Of a stretch of 16,688 nucleotides of DNA, positions 8,820 through 15,790 are shown piece by piece. A model generated the notes under the pieces. That model had not been told where the DNA came from and searched no databases. It saw only the letters and a program-made list of their open reading frames with translations. Source of the stretch: CAZULF01 sp964621215 (lineage in GTDB: Bacteria > Pseudomonadota > Gammaproteobacteria > UBA1113). The stretch's first letter is position 1, and every line of letters begins with the position of its first letter. The DNA is taken from assembly GCA_964621215.1 (NCBI GenBank), contig CAZULF010000042.1, forward strand, positions 1 through 16,688. The letters are read 5' to 3'. Both the position numbers and the translations under genes were made by a program.

Positions 8820-9590
8820 ATGTACACGAATATCGAATTGTGTGACAGAAAAACGCTTGATGAGGCCTTTCTCATGATGTCAAACTATCCTGACACGGTT
8901 TTATGGATCCGTAATGATTTAATGACCCATCAAATTTACATCAGTCCTTCCCATGAAAAAATATGGGAAACGGATATTAATTTAATATACACGATACCCT
9001 ATATTTGGTTTGATTTTTTGGAAAAAAATCATAAAGAAACATCTATGTTACATTTGCAATCTCGGCATAATAGCAATTATGAAGATAGAACCAACAACAT
9101 AGTTCATTATCCTATACTGACGCCCGCAGCAAAAACAAAGTATATTCGCGATCAATGCGTGAAATGCCGCAGTGTGTTTAATAAAAAATATATCGTTGGA
9201 TTTGCGCGTGAAATTAGCTTTGAAGATTCACTAAAAAATTTACATGATTTTTCTCTGACGAACTACCATCAGGAACTGTATGAAAAAATATCTGTAGTGC
9301 TCGTTAAAAAATTTGGCATAATTGCCATGGAGCAAAAAAATATATCCGTTGATACTTTTGAAAATATAGCTTTTTTATTAGAGAAAAAATATAGCTTTAC
9401 ATTTTCTCGTAGGGAAATCGCCTGTTTATATAGCCTCTGTCAAGGTAAAACTGCAAAGCAAACTGCCATCGAATTATCTATATCCTACCGCACGGTAGAA
9501 ACTTACCTGCAAAGTGTACGTGATAAGACTGGCTCTAAAAATAAGTTCGAACTTATTAACCAGCTAGGTCATTTAGGCATTATGCCATAG
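8820..9590 (+). CDS. LuxR-type transcriptional regulator with PAS-like sensor domain
   Basis: 256 residues. The C-terminal 64 residues (193-256) are a LuxR/GerE helix-turn-helix: FSRREIACLYSLCQGKTAKQ, then ELSISYRTVETYLQSVRDK and NKFELI, matching the pattern TxREREVL...GxSxKEIA...SxxTVxxHxxxIxxKL. The N-terminal part resembles a PAS fold: IYISPSHEKIWETD (about 38-51) is like the PAS consensus around 'ispsyekiwG', followed by IPYIWFDFLEKNHKE. This suggests small-ligand sensing rather than a phosphoreceiver, since no receiver Asp pattern is seen. It begins 17 bases after the giant gene's stop and has no strong Shine-Dalgarno of its own, which suggests co-transcription and coupling. A simple model is that it controls this locus, perhaps in response to the product of the A-T-TE module; that is inference. 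The HTH assignment is firm, the PAS assignment moderate. Confidence 0.88.
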   Translation: MYTNIELCDRKTLDEAFLMMSNYPDTVLWIRNDLMTHQIYISPSHEKIWETDINLIYTIPYIWFDFLEKNHKETSMLHLQSRHNSNYEDRTNNIVHYPILTPAAKTKYIRDQCVKCRSVFNKKYIVGFAREISFEDSLKNLHDFSLTNYHQELYEKISVVLVKKFGIIAMEQKNISVDTFENIAFLLEKKYSFTFSRREIACLYSLCQGKTAKQTAIELSISYRTVETYLQSVRDKTGSKNKFELINQLGHLGIMP

Positions 9591-9776
9591 AGGATGCATT
9601 AAATCTGTCCATATACGTGTCTCCAATGTATAGATATATACTAAATAAAGTTTGGTTATGGGTAAACTTGTTTTAAGAATATTGGCGTGCTAGTGTAGAT
9701 CAATATCTCATATGACAGATCGTTTCTTTTGGCCCCGCGACAGCTACTCGCCATACAATATTCAAGGAGTGAAGCG

Positions 9777-10264
9777 ATGACTAAATGCCCATTTATGACT
9801 ACGGATGCAGGTATACCCGTAGCGGATAATCAAAATAGCTTAACGGCAGGGCCGCGGGGACCCGTGTTGATGGCAGATCATCAATTAATGGAGCGTATGG
9901 CGCATTTTAATCGTGAAAGGATGCCGGAGCGGGTGGTGCATGCCAAGGGAGCTGGCGCTTATGGAACGTTCACGGTAACCAACGATATTTCAAATTACAC
10001 TAGAGCAAAGTTATTTTCCAAAGTCGGTAATCATTGCGAAATTTTTCTTCGATTTTCAACCATTTAGCTTATGGAATGAAAAAGGTGAGCGTTTTTGGGT
10101 GAAGTGGCATTTAAAAACATTGCAAGGTATACAGTGCTTAACTGATGCTGAGGCGAGTAAGATTGCTGGCACAGATTTAGATTATCATCTTACGTCAAAT
10201 CGCGCATTTTAGAAAAGCTGATCCTGATTATGGTAAAAGGGTTGCGGAGGGTTTGGGGCTGTAG
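9777..10264 (+). pseudogene. Decayed monofunctional (haem) catalase gene, three fragments in three frames
   Basis: ATG 9777 has a good AAGGAG site (9764-9769, spacing 7). It opens a clear catalase N-terminus: SLTAGPRGPVLMADHQLMER, MAHFNRERMPERVVHAKGAG (including the active-site His) and FLRFSTI, ending at TAG 10065-10067. From about 10051 a second frame gives FSLWNEKGERFWVKWHLKT, then LTDAEASKIAGTDLDYH, which is mid-catalase sequence, ending at 10212. From 10205 a third frame gives HFRKADPDYGKRVAEGLGL, the usual catalase C-terminus, ending at TAG 10264. Intact catalases are about 480 residues or more; most of the centre, including the haem-ligand Tyr region, is missing. The gene is therefore inactive, with at least two internal deletions. 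It retains an intact ribosome site, so the 96-residue N-terminal stub may still be translated. Upstream DNA (9591-9776) holds one OxyR-like half motif, ATAG-N7-CTAA at 9630-9644, which is weak evidence. Confidence 0.9.
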
Positions 10265-10300
10265 GCAGTGGTCCGTATTAACCACACTCTTTCCTGCATA

Positions 10301-11938
10301 TTACATTTCCTCCAACACCGCCTGCACAGAATCGTAAATTTGATGACTTTGCACTAAGGGCAGAATGTCATTGTTAATTAATTTATTTTTAACTCGGGCA
10401 TTGGTTTCGCATAAATAAACGTGCACCTGATGATGTTGAAACTTTTTCACAATGGCAGTAAATGTTTGGATGCCGGTAATATCCATGAAAGGGACTTCTT
10501 TAAAACGAAAAATAATACTTTTGGGATCGGTATGAGTGTAGGCGAGGGCATGCTCAAGTTTTTCCGCCACTCCAAAGAAAAAGGGGCCTTGAATGGCGTA
10601 GACGATGACATCGTCGGTAAGTTTTTCTGCTTGTGCTGGGGTTAATTGTAATTCCTTTTGCAAAGTAAGAGGATGTTGATGTTCAATGTTAACTGATTGA
10701 TACATACGTCGGACAAAAAATAGTAAAGCTAAAATAACACCAATGTTGACGGCAATGACGATGTTTGTGAACACGGTTAACATAAAGGTGAGCAACAATA
10801 TAATCACATCATAACGTGGTGCACGACGTACTAGCTGGAAAAAATAGCCAAAATCAGCGATATTGTAAGCAACTACAAATAAGATACCCGCAAGCGCACA
10901 AAGTGGCACATGACTTACTAAAGGCGCGAGCAATAAAATAAACGCTAATAAAACCAGTGAATGAACAATGGCAGAGATAGGACTGGTACCACCATTACGA
11001 ATATTGGTGGCGGTTCTTGCGATAGCCCCTGTAGCCGCAATGCCGCCAAACAGCGGTGACACCAGATTTGCAATACCTTGACCGATTAATTCTTGATTAG
11101 AGTTATGTCGTGTGTTAGTCATGCCATCAGCCACAGCAGCAGATAACAACGATTCAATTGCGCCAAGCAAAGCAATGGTAAAGGCCGGTCCAATTAAATG
11201 TAAAACGCTCGGTAAAGATAGATTAGGCAGTTGCAAGGTTGGAAAATGTTGTGGAATACCACCAAAAGCGCTACCTAAAGTTGCTACGCCATCCCAATGC
11301 ATGCCTACTAATAACAGCGTCACCACAACCATAGCCACTAATGATCCAGGAATACGTTTAAACAACATTGGTGTGACGACTACTAGGATGACACTTAAAC
11401 AACCTAATAACGTAGTAGTCATATTCAGATCGGGTAGCGCATGCAACAACAGGTTTAATTTCTGATAAAATGGTGCATCGAGTGGTATATCAACAGTTAA
11501 ACCAAAAAAGTTTTGCCACTGACCCACAAAAATGCTAATAGCAATTCCGGAAGTAAATCCCACGATAACCGGCTCAGGAATAAATTTAATGACGCTACCT
11601 AGCTTTGTTATTCCCATAAATAGCAGTATCAACCCCGCCATTAATGTTGCAATCTGTAAGCCAGCAATACCGTATACAGCGGTAATATTGGCTAAAATCA
11701 CAATAAAAGCCGCAGTTGGTCCAGCAATTTGCACACGGCTACCGCCGAAAAGACCAACGCAAATCGCAGCGACGATAGCAGTATATAAGCCTTGTTCGGG
11801 TTTTGCGCCTGAAGCAATGGCAAACGCCATTGCTAACGGTAAAGCCACAATGCCCACAATCACACCCGCAAGAATATTCGACGGCCAGAGGCGTGATTTT
11901 AACAGTCCAGCACGGTAAGCATCGATAATGGCGAACAT
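10301..11938 (-). CDS. SulP (SLC26-like) anion transporter with C-terminal STAS domain
   Basis: An inner-membrane transporter of the SulP family, which moves sulfate, bicarbonate or other anions; the substrate cannot be read from the sequence. The membrane part (about residues 1-420) has many hydrophobic helices and family landmarks: ALPLAMAFAIASG, GGSRVQIAGPTAAFIVILA, and KFIPEPVIVGFTSGIAISIF. The C-terminal 110 or so residues form a cytoplasmic STAS domain, with VIVYAIQGPFFFGVAEKLE and VPFMDITGIQTF, where the Asp-x-Thr loop corresponds to the anti-sigma-antagonist phosphosite region. The start chosen is ATG 11938, with AGGAG at 11950-11954 on this strand (spacing 11). The frame stays open to a GTG at 12049, which would add 37 residues but lacks a clear ribosome site. 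At 545 residues it is normal for the family. It is transcribed divergently from the secreted repeat protein, across 210 bases that should hold both promoters. Confidence 0.93.
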   Translation of the reverse strand: MFAIIDAYRAGLLKSRLWPSNILAGVIVGIVALPLAMAFAIASGAKPEQGLYTAIVAAICVGLFGGSRVQIAGPTAAFIVILANITAVYGIAGLQIATLMAGLILLFMGITKLGSVIKFIPEPVIVGFTSGIAISIFVGQWQNFFGLTVDIPLDAPFYQKLNLLLHALPDLNMTTTLLGCLSVILVVVTPMLFKRIPGSLVAMVVVTLLLVGMHWDGVATLGSAFGGIPQHFPTLQLPNLSLPSVLHLIGPAFTIALLGAIESLLSAAVADGMTNTRHNSNQELIGQGIANLVSPLFGGIAATGAIARTATNIRNGGTSPISAIVHSLVLLAFILLLAPLVSHVPLCALAGILFVVAYNIADFGYFFQLVRRAPRYDVIILLLTFMLTVFTNIVIAVNIGVILALLFFVRRMYQSVNIEHQHPLTLQKELQLTPAQAEKLTDDVIVYAIQGPFFFGVAEKLEHALAYTHTDPKSIIFRFKEVPFMDITGIQTFTAIVKKFQHHQVHVYLCETNARVKNKLINNDILPLVQSHQIYDSVQAVLEEM

Positions 11939-12148
11939 AAAAGTAAATTCTCCTGCGGCAATCTTATGGGCATACGATATTATAATCGTCCACGCCGATA
12001 AAATCGACGGTTTTAGTCTGATATACTTATTTAAGATTGACATGCTCACATTATGGCATTAATGTTATAGACATCGATTCGCATATCTATACAGTAAATC
12101 AGTTTTCATCTTTAACAAGTAAATAGCGGAAGTTATAGGGATATTTGC

Positions 12149-14578
12149 ATGAAAAAACTTCATTTGATGGGTAAAATAGCTGCCGTATTATTGGCATTTT
12201 TATACCTAAACATAGCGCACGCCGGCACCCCAGTCTGGACATTGACCCCTTTAACACCGACCACAATAAGCGTCCCCAGTAATAGCACCGCGACTGTAAA
12301 ATATCAGGTGACAAATCAGTCAAAACACACTCACTCTCTGCAGATGAGTCCCATTACCGGAATCAATCAAGTGACCTCTGCAGGTAATTGTTCCGATCCT
12401 TTTGTTTTAGGTTATCAGCAATCCTGTACGTTAACACTGCAAGTGATAGGTAGCGAATTGGATGGCCCGATTGAGGGCGGGCCTGTTGTCTGTGAAACGG
12501 GCAATGCATTGCAATGTTATCGACCAAGTCAACCAAATAATCTCAATATCAGTCAAGAATATACTGTGGGAGGGGCTGTTTCGGGACTTATTGGCGGTAC
12601 TTTAGTTTTACAAAATAATGGTGGCAATAATCTTTCTATTACGGCCAATGGAAACTTCACCTTTTCTAATGCTTTGAGTGATAATAGTTCTTATAATGTC
12701 ACTGTATTAACTCAACCTATTGGTCAAGTTTGTACAGTCAATAATGGTAGTGGAACCATTCATGGTGATAATGTAACGAATATAACAGTAAGCTGTACCC
12801 GGATTGCATATACCGTAGGTGGTACAGTAAGTGGACTAGTGGGTTCAGTTACTTTAGTCAATAACGGCGCCGACGATCTCGTACAAAATGCAGATGGAAG
12901 TTTCACCTTTTCAACGCCAGTTCCAATAGGCGGAACCTATAACGTTACGGTAAAAACGCAGCCTGCTACTCAAACCTGTGTGGTCGCGAATGCCACAGGA
13001 ATTATTACAAACACAAATGTCACAAATGTAACGGTGACCTGTTTAACCAATATGTTTACCGTGGGGGGTAACGTAAGTGGGCTTATAGGCACAGTCACAT
13101 TAGTGAATAATGGTGGTGATCCTCTTGTGCGAAGCTCTGATGGTAACTTCACCTTTTCAACGCCGATTGCACAGGGTAGCCCTTACAATGTAACAGTTCA
13201 AACACAACCCGGAACCCAAACCTGTACCGTAAGCAATGGTTCAGGCATCATGGGAAGCAGCAATGTAACCAATGTGCAAGTGACTTGTTCAACCAATGCA
13301 TTTTCTGTGGGAGGCTCGATTAGTGGTCTTACTGGAACCGTGGTGTTATTGAATAATGGTGGCGATAATCTTTCACGTAGCGCTAATGGTTCATTCACCT
13401 TTACTACACTTGTCGCACAAGGCAGTCCCTACAATGTTACAGTGGGAACACAGCCTTCGGGACAAACTTGTACGGTATCCAATGGCTCAGGAACCATGGG
13501 AAGTGGCCCTGTAACCAATGTGCAAGTAACTTGTTCAACGAATTCATTTAGTGTAGGTGGCTCAATTAGTGGTCTTACTGGAACCGTGGTATTGTTGAAT
13601 AATGGTGGCGATAATCTTTCGCGTAGTGTGAACGGTTCTTTCACCTTTTCCACACTTGTCGCACAAGGCAGTCCCTATAATGTCACCGTGGGGACACAGC
13701 CTTCGGGACAAACTTGTACGGTCACCAATGGTTCAGGCACAATGGGAGGAGGCCCTGTAACCAATGTACAAGTGACGTGTGCGGGAGGCAATACGACATT
13801 AACGGTACCTACAAATGGAACGATTCCTGTTCAAAATGGTACTAATACTTTCACAGTGCACAATTCTGGCTCGAATACCGCCACCAACGTACATGCAGTT
13901 TTACCTGGAGCCTGGACGACAGTGACTCAAGATAGCAGTAATTGTGTTAGTATAGCTCCTTCTGGCAACTGTAACCTCGTTTTTTCATCCACCACACCTT
14001 TTGTTGCACAAGGGAGTATTACTGTGACAGGAGATAACATCACCTCTCCACCAACGACCGCATTAGCATTCACTATGAGCAGTTATTTGGTGTGGGCAGT
14101 AGGTTCGAGCAATAGTGCAAGTGTGGTTGACAATAGTAATTTAACCGCAGAGCAATGGGGAAATAATGTTGTAACGGGCGCACAAAATCCAAACGATGGT
14201 TTTAATAATACTCAAGTAATTAATGGCACCGTAGGTATTGGTGCTAGTGCAGCAGTGAATTGCTTCAATAGTACTGCCGGCGGTGCCAGCGTAGGAAGTT
14301 GGTATTTACCGGCTATTTGTCAACTCACTACTGGAGCTCCTCCAGGCTGTACTCCCGGAACAGCAAATATTGAAACTAATCTGCTAAGCCTTGGTTTTAC
14401 TAATCTTGCAAACAGCGGTAACTATTGGTCATCGAGGGAAGCGTCCACTACTTTTGGGCCATCTAATCCAGCGAATACTGCATGGATAGTGAGTGCGAGT
14501 ACTATCTTTCTTGTGCCAAACCCTGCTTTTAAAAGCAATGTGGCAAATGTGCGTTGTGTGAGATCGTTAAGTTATTAA
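12149..14578 (+). CDS. Secreted/surface protein with five 82-residue beta repeats and a DUF1566-like C-terminus
   Basis: 809 residues. A signal peptide covers 1-25 (basic MKK, hydrophobic core AAVLLAFLYL, cleavage after AHA). Residues 26-137 form a beta-rich domain (TPVWTLTPLTPTTISVP..., GGPVVCETG, LQCYRPSQ) of a type common at the N-termini of Legionella and Coxiella exported proteins. Residues 138-548 are five tandem repeats with the consensus [YF]xVGGxxSGL...NNGGDxL...GxFTF...YNVTVxTQPxxQTC...NVxVTC, each with two Cys that could form a disulfide. Residues 549-645 are another Ig-like beta segment. Residues 645-809 resemble DUF1566, the C-terminal domain of the Legionella collagen-like adhesin Lcl: SWYLPAICQL (from 717), NYWSSRE (758-764), TAWIVSA, NVRCVRS. 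The start is supported by AGGGA at 12137-12141 (spacing 7). It is likely exported to the periplasm or surface and may act in adhesion; that is inference from the Lcl resemblance. No LPXTG or autotransporter barrel is seen. Confidence 0.88.
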   Translation: MKKLHLMGKIAAVLLAFLYLNIAHAGTPVWTLTPLTPTTISVPSNSTATVKYQVTNQSKHTHSLQMSPITGINQVTSAGNCSDPFVLGYQQSCTLTLQVIGSELDGPIEGGPVVCETGNALQCYRPSQPNNLNISQEYTVGGAVSGLIGGTLVLQNNGGNNLSITANGNFTFSNALSDNSSYNVTVLTQPIGQVCTVNNGSGTIHGDNVTNITVSCTRIAYTVGGTVSGLVGSVTLVNNGADDLVQNADGSFTFSTPVPIGGTYNVTVKTQPATQTCVVANATGIITNTNVTNVTVTCLTNMFTVGGNVSGLIGTVTLVNNGGDPLVRSSDGNFTFSTPIAQGSPYNVTVQTQPGTQTCTVSNGSGIMGSSNVTNVQVTCSTNAFSVGGSISGLTGTVVLLNNGGDNLSRSANGSFTFTTLVAQGSPYNVTVGTQPSGQTCTVSNGSGTMGSGPVTNVQVTCSTNSFSVGGSISGLTGTVVLLNNGGDNLSRSVNGSFTFSTLVAQGSPYNVTVGTQPSGQTCTVTNGSGTMGGGPVTNVQVTCAGGNTTLTVPTNGTIPVQNGTNTFTVHNSGSNTATNVHAVLPGAWTTVTQDSSNCVSIAPSGNCNLVFSSTTPFVAQGSITVTGDNITSPPTTALAFTMSSYLVWAVGSSNSASVVDNSNLTAEQWGNNVVTGAQNPNDGFNNTQVINGTVGIGASAAVNCFNSTAGGASVGSWYLPAICQLTTGAPPGCTPGTANIETNLLSLGFTNLANSGNYWSSREASTTFGPSNPANTAWIVSASTIFLVPNPAFKSNVANVRCVRSLSY
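12560..13792 (+). repeat. Five in-frame tandem repeats of 246-249 bp
   Basis: Unit boundaries are 12560-12808 (249 bp), 12809-13054, 13055-13300, 13301-13546 and 13547-13792 (246 bp each). Each unit starts at the Tyr/Phe codon before the VGG motif. Units 1 and 2 are diverged, unit 3 is intermediate, and units 4 and 5 are nearly identical at DNA level; for example, both carry agtggtcttactggaaccgt and the long stretch that follows. This gradient points to a recent duplication or gene conversion at the 3' end of the array. Repeat number could vary between strains. Confidence 0.93.
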
Positions 14579-14597
14579 AAAATGTTGAATAAATGTA

Positions 14598-14801
14598 TTG
14601 AATTTACGCAAAAATTTTGATACTATCCAACAAAGACGGCATTTTTTAGTGAAAATAACGATGCAATCATTACAAGACCTATCATATAAGCGCGATATTA
14701 TCCAAACCGATCAGGTTGTGGAATTTATTGATATTGCGCAATTCACATCTTTCTGGGCGCTGCCTGTCTTGGCGGCCATTTACACTGCCGCACGACGCTA
14801 A
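14598..14801 (+). CDS. Doubtful small ORF, 67 aa or 46 aa
   Basis: The frame is open from TTG 14598 to TAA 14799-14801; the only ATG in it is at 14661, giving a 46-residue product starting MQSLQDLSYKRDIIQTDQV. The C-terminal half (FTSFWALPVLAAIYTAARR) is hydrophobic and could be a short membrane helix with a basic end. No good ribosome site precedes either start. I recognise no family. It may be a gene remnant or chance. It occupies most of the 338-base gap between the repeat protein and the next gene. The rest of that gap holds the terminator-like structure at 14760-14822 and the AT-rich leader of the following gene. Confidence 0.25.
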   Translation: MNLRKNFDTIQQRRHFLVKITMQSLQDLSYKRDIIQTDQVVEFIDIAQFTSFWALPVLAAIYTAARR

Positions 14802-14822
14802 GGCAGGTCTTTCATTTTTTTT
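14760..14822 (+). terminator. Possible rho-independent terminator
   Basis: Nested arms CTGCCT (14760-14765) with AGGCAG (14801-14806), and inner GCGGC (14772-14776) with GCCGC (14787-14791), are followed by a run of eight T at 14815-14822. The T-run starts 8 bases after the outer stem and the stem has a large internal loop, so it is an imperfect terminator. It could end the transcript of the secreted repeat protein and any small ORF after it. Confidence 0.35.
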
Positions 14823-14869
14823 CGTGTTGGCAACTATGAGTTGTTGGCACGATATCGATGCTAATAACG

Positions 14870-14886
14870 CTTAACTTAACTTTAAT
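14870..14886 (+). promoter_or_regulatory. Possible PmrA-type box
   Basis: CTTAAC-N5-TTTAAT fits 11 of the 12 fixed positions of YTTAAK-N5-YTTAAK, the PmrA response-regulator site known from enteric bacteria and, in related form, from Legionella and Coxiella effector promoters. A TATAAA follows at 14888-14893, which is closer than expected for the matching -10 element. In AT-rich DNA TTAA is common, so chance is a serious alternative. Confidence 0.2.
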
Positions 14887-14916
14887 TTATAAATACTTTT
14901 ATTTAGGAGTTTTATT

Positions 14917-15465
14917 ATGCCTTTTATATATAATCCTATGCAATCTTTTACTGCTATGCGACTTTATGACTATTCAAGAGATCGTGATAGTCATGCTTTT
15001 AATATTCTAAAACCTTTTGAAGGAAGCAAAGAAACGTTTTCACCATTAGCATTATATAGAGCGCTAAATACATATAACGATCAGTATGGATACGTGAATC
15101 AATCACTTGGACGTTGCATTTATCGACTTTATATCCATCGTGATGAATCGCCTTTGGGTGTTGGGTTATTTGAATATTTTTCTCGGTTAATGGCGGTATT
15201 ATTACCATTAGCGAAAGCAGAAAAAATTGGAAATTATCAATCGCAAGACTATCAGCAATCTTTGAAGGAGTGTTTAAACTTGATTGAGACTATGTACCAA
15301 AAATTCAGTTTGGAACCGGTAGTCAATCAGTGTGGCGCTGAAACAGTCAAACAAAATGGTGGAGAAACTATATTATCCAAAATTTTGTCTGAATATGGCG
15401 GAAGATTGAAACAGCAGATTTCACCATTAAAAATCTGCAGTCGATCATCAATGACACTTAGCTAA
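14917..15465 (+). CDS. Orphan hypothetical protein, 182 aa
   Basis: ATG 14917 has a strong AGGAG at 14905-14909 (spacing 7), so the gene is very likely real. I recognise no family. The protein is soluble-looking, mainly helical and Tyr/Leu-rich: an N-terminal segment with SFTAMRLYDYSRDRDSHAFN, a middle segment with SPLALYRALNTYNDQYGYVN and a hydrophobic FSRLMAVLLPLAKAEK stretch, then a helical region to about 128. The last 50 residues are polar and probably disordered, ending SPLKICSRSSMTLS. There is no signal peptide. It stands alone: the upstream gap has an AT-rich leader with a possible PmrA-like box, and the downstream gene converges on it. In a Legionellales genome a lone orphan with its own promoter is a candidate secretion substrate, but nothing in the protein proves it. 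Confidence 0.75.
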   Translation: MPFIYNPMQSFTAMRLYDYSRDRDSHAFNILKPFEGSKETFSPLALYRALNTYNDQYGYVNQSLGRCIYRLYIHRDESPLGVGLFEYFSRLMAVLLPLAKAEKIGNYQSQDYQQSLKECLNLIETMYQKFSLEPVVNQCGAETVKQNGGETILSKILSEYGGRLKQQISPLKICSRSSMTLS

Positions 15466-15508
15466 TTAAATCAATCGATCCTGCAATCACTCTTGCGACG
15501 GAGGAACT

Positions 15509-15568
15509 AAAAAACAATACCTCAGCGCCATCACTACCCATAACAGATAGGAGAGGGCGTTCTGAGGT
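15509..15568 (-). terminator. Rho-independent terminator of the - strand unit
   Basis: Read on the - strand, ACCTCAG AA CGCC pairs with GGCG CTGAGGT (11 pairs with a 2-base bulge and a loop of about 26 bases) and is followed by ATTGTTTTTT. It lies just after the stop of the 65-residue ORF, so it would end the transcript of the cupin-fusion enzyme gene and that ORF together. This supports the two being one transcription unit. The remaining bases to 15466 show no other element. Confidence 0.7.
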
Positions 15569-15582
15569 CTACGAATTAATTA

Positions 15583-15780
15583 TCAAGGAACCCCAAACCA
15601 ACCGCCGGTGTCGCCACCCGCCCAGCATTCCATATCTTTACAGCTGGGGACTTGGTGGCTACAAAGTTCTTTAAAGCTTTGAAGAGCGCTGATATCCGGA
15701 TTTTCAACATGCGTAGGATTGTACTGCCCCAGTGATATAAATTCAACTTGCTTTCGAGCTAGCATCATGTAATAGCGCAT
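15583..15780 (-). CDS. Small 65-aa protein with Cys/Gly/Trp-rich C-terminus
   Basis: ATG 15780 lies 10 bases after the stop of the upstream enzyme gene and the ORF is followed directly by a terminator, so it looks like the last gene of that transcription unit. No clear Shine-Dalgarno is seen; translation may be coupled to the upstream stop. The first 40 residues are ordinary and polar or hydrophobic (MRYYMMLARKQVEFISLGQY...). The last 25 are compositionally distinct: ELCSHQVPSCKDMECW followed by AGGDTGGWFGVP, with three Cys, two Trp and five Gly. That layout of leader plus odd tail would suit a ribosomally made, modified peptide precursor, or a small metal-binding protein. No family is recognised and no RiPP maturase is in view, so the role is open. 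Confidence 0.5.
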   Translation of the reverse strand: MRYYMMLARKQVEFISLGQYNPTHVENPDISALQSFKELCSHQVPSCKDMECWAGGDTGGWFGVP

Positions 15781-15790
15781 AAAAAGGTAT

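Noticed and set aside
9729..9776. Upstream extension of the catalase fragment to 9729
   Set aside because: The extra residues do not look like catalase, and a good AAGGAG site points to ATG 9777.
10265..10300. GTGGT/ACCAC hairpin as a terminator for the SulP gene
   Set aside because: Only a 5-bp stem with no T-run on either side; too weak to call.
11112..11918. + strand open frames of 117 and 128 codons
   Set aside because: They are antisense to the SulP membrane region; long antisense frames are common opposite hydrophobic-coding DNA.
11939..12049. 37-residue N-terminal extension of the SulP transporter
   Set aside because: No ribosome site precedes the GTG at 12049, while ATG 11938 has AGGAG and gives a normal family start.
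12970..13653. Three similar - strand open frames of 60-74 codons
   Set aside because: Their mutual similarity is explained by the tandem repeats on the + strand; they are antisense shadows.
12560..13792. CRISPR-like regular repeats
   Set aside because: The 246-249 bp units are in-frame protein repeats with coding conservation, not short repeats with spacers.
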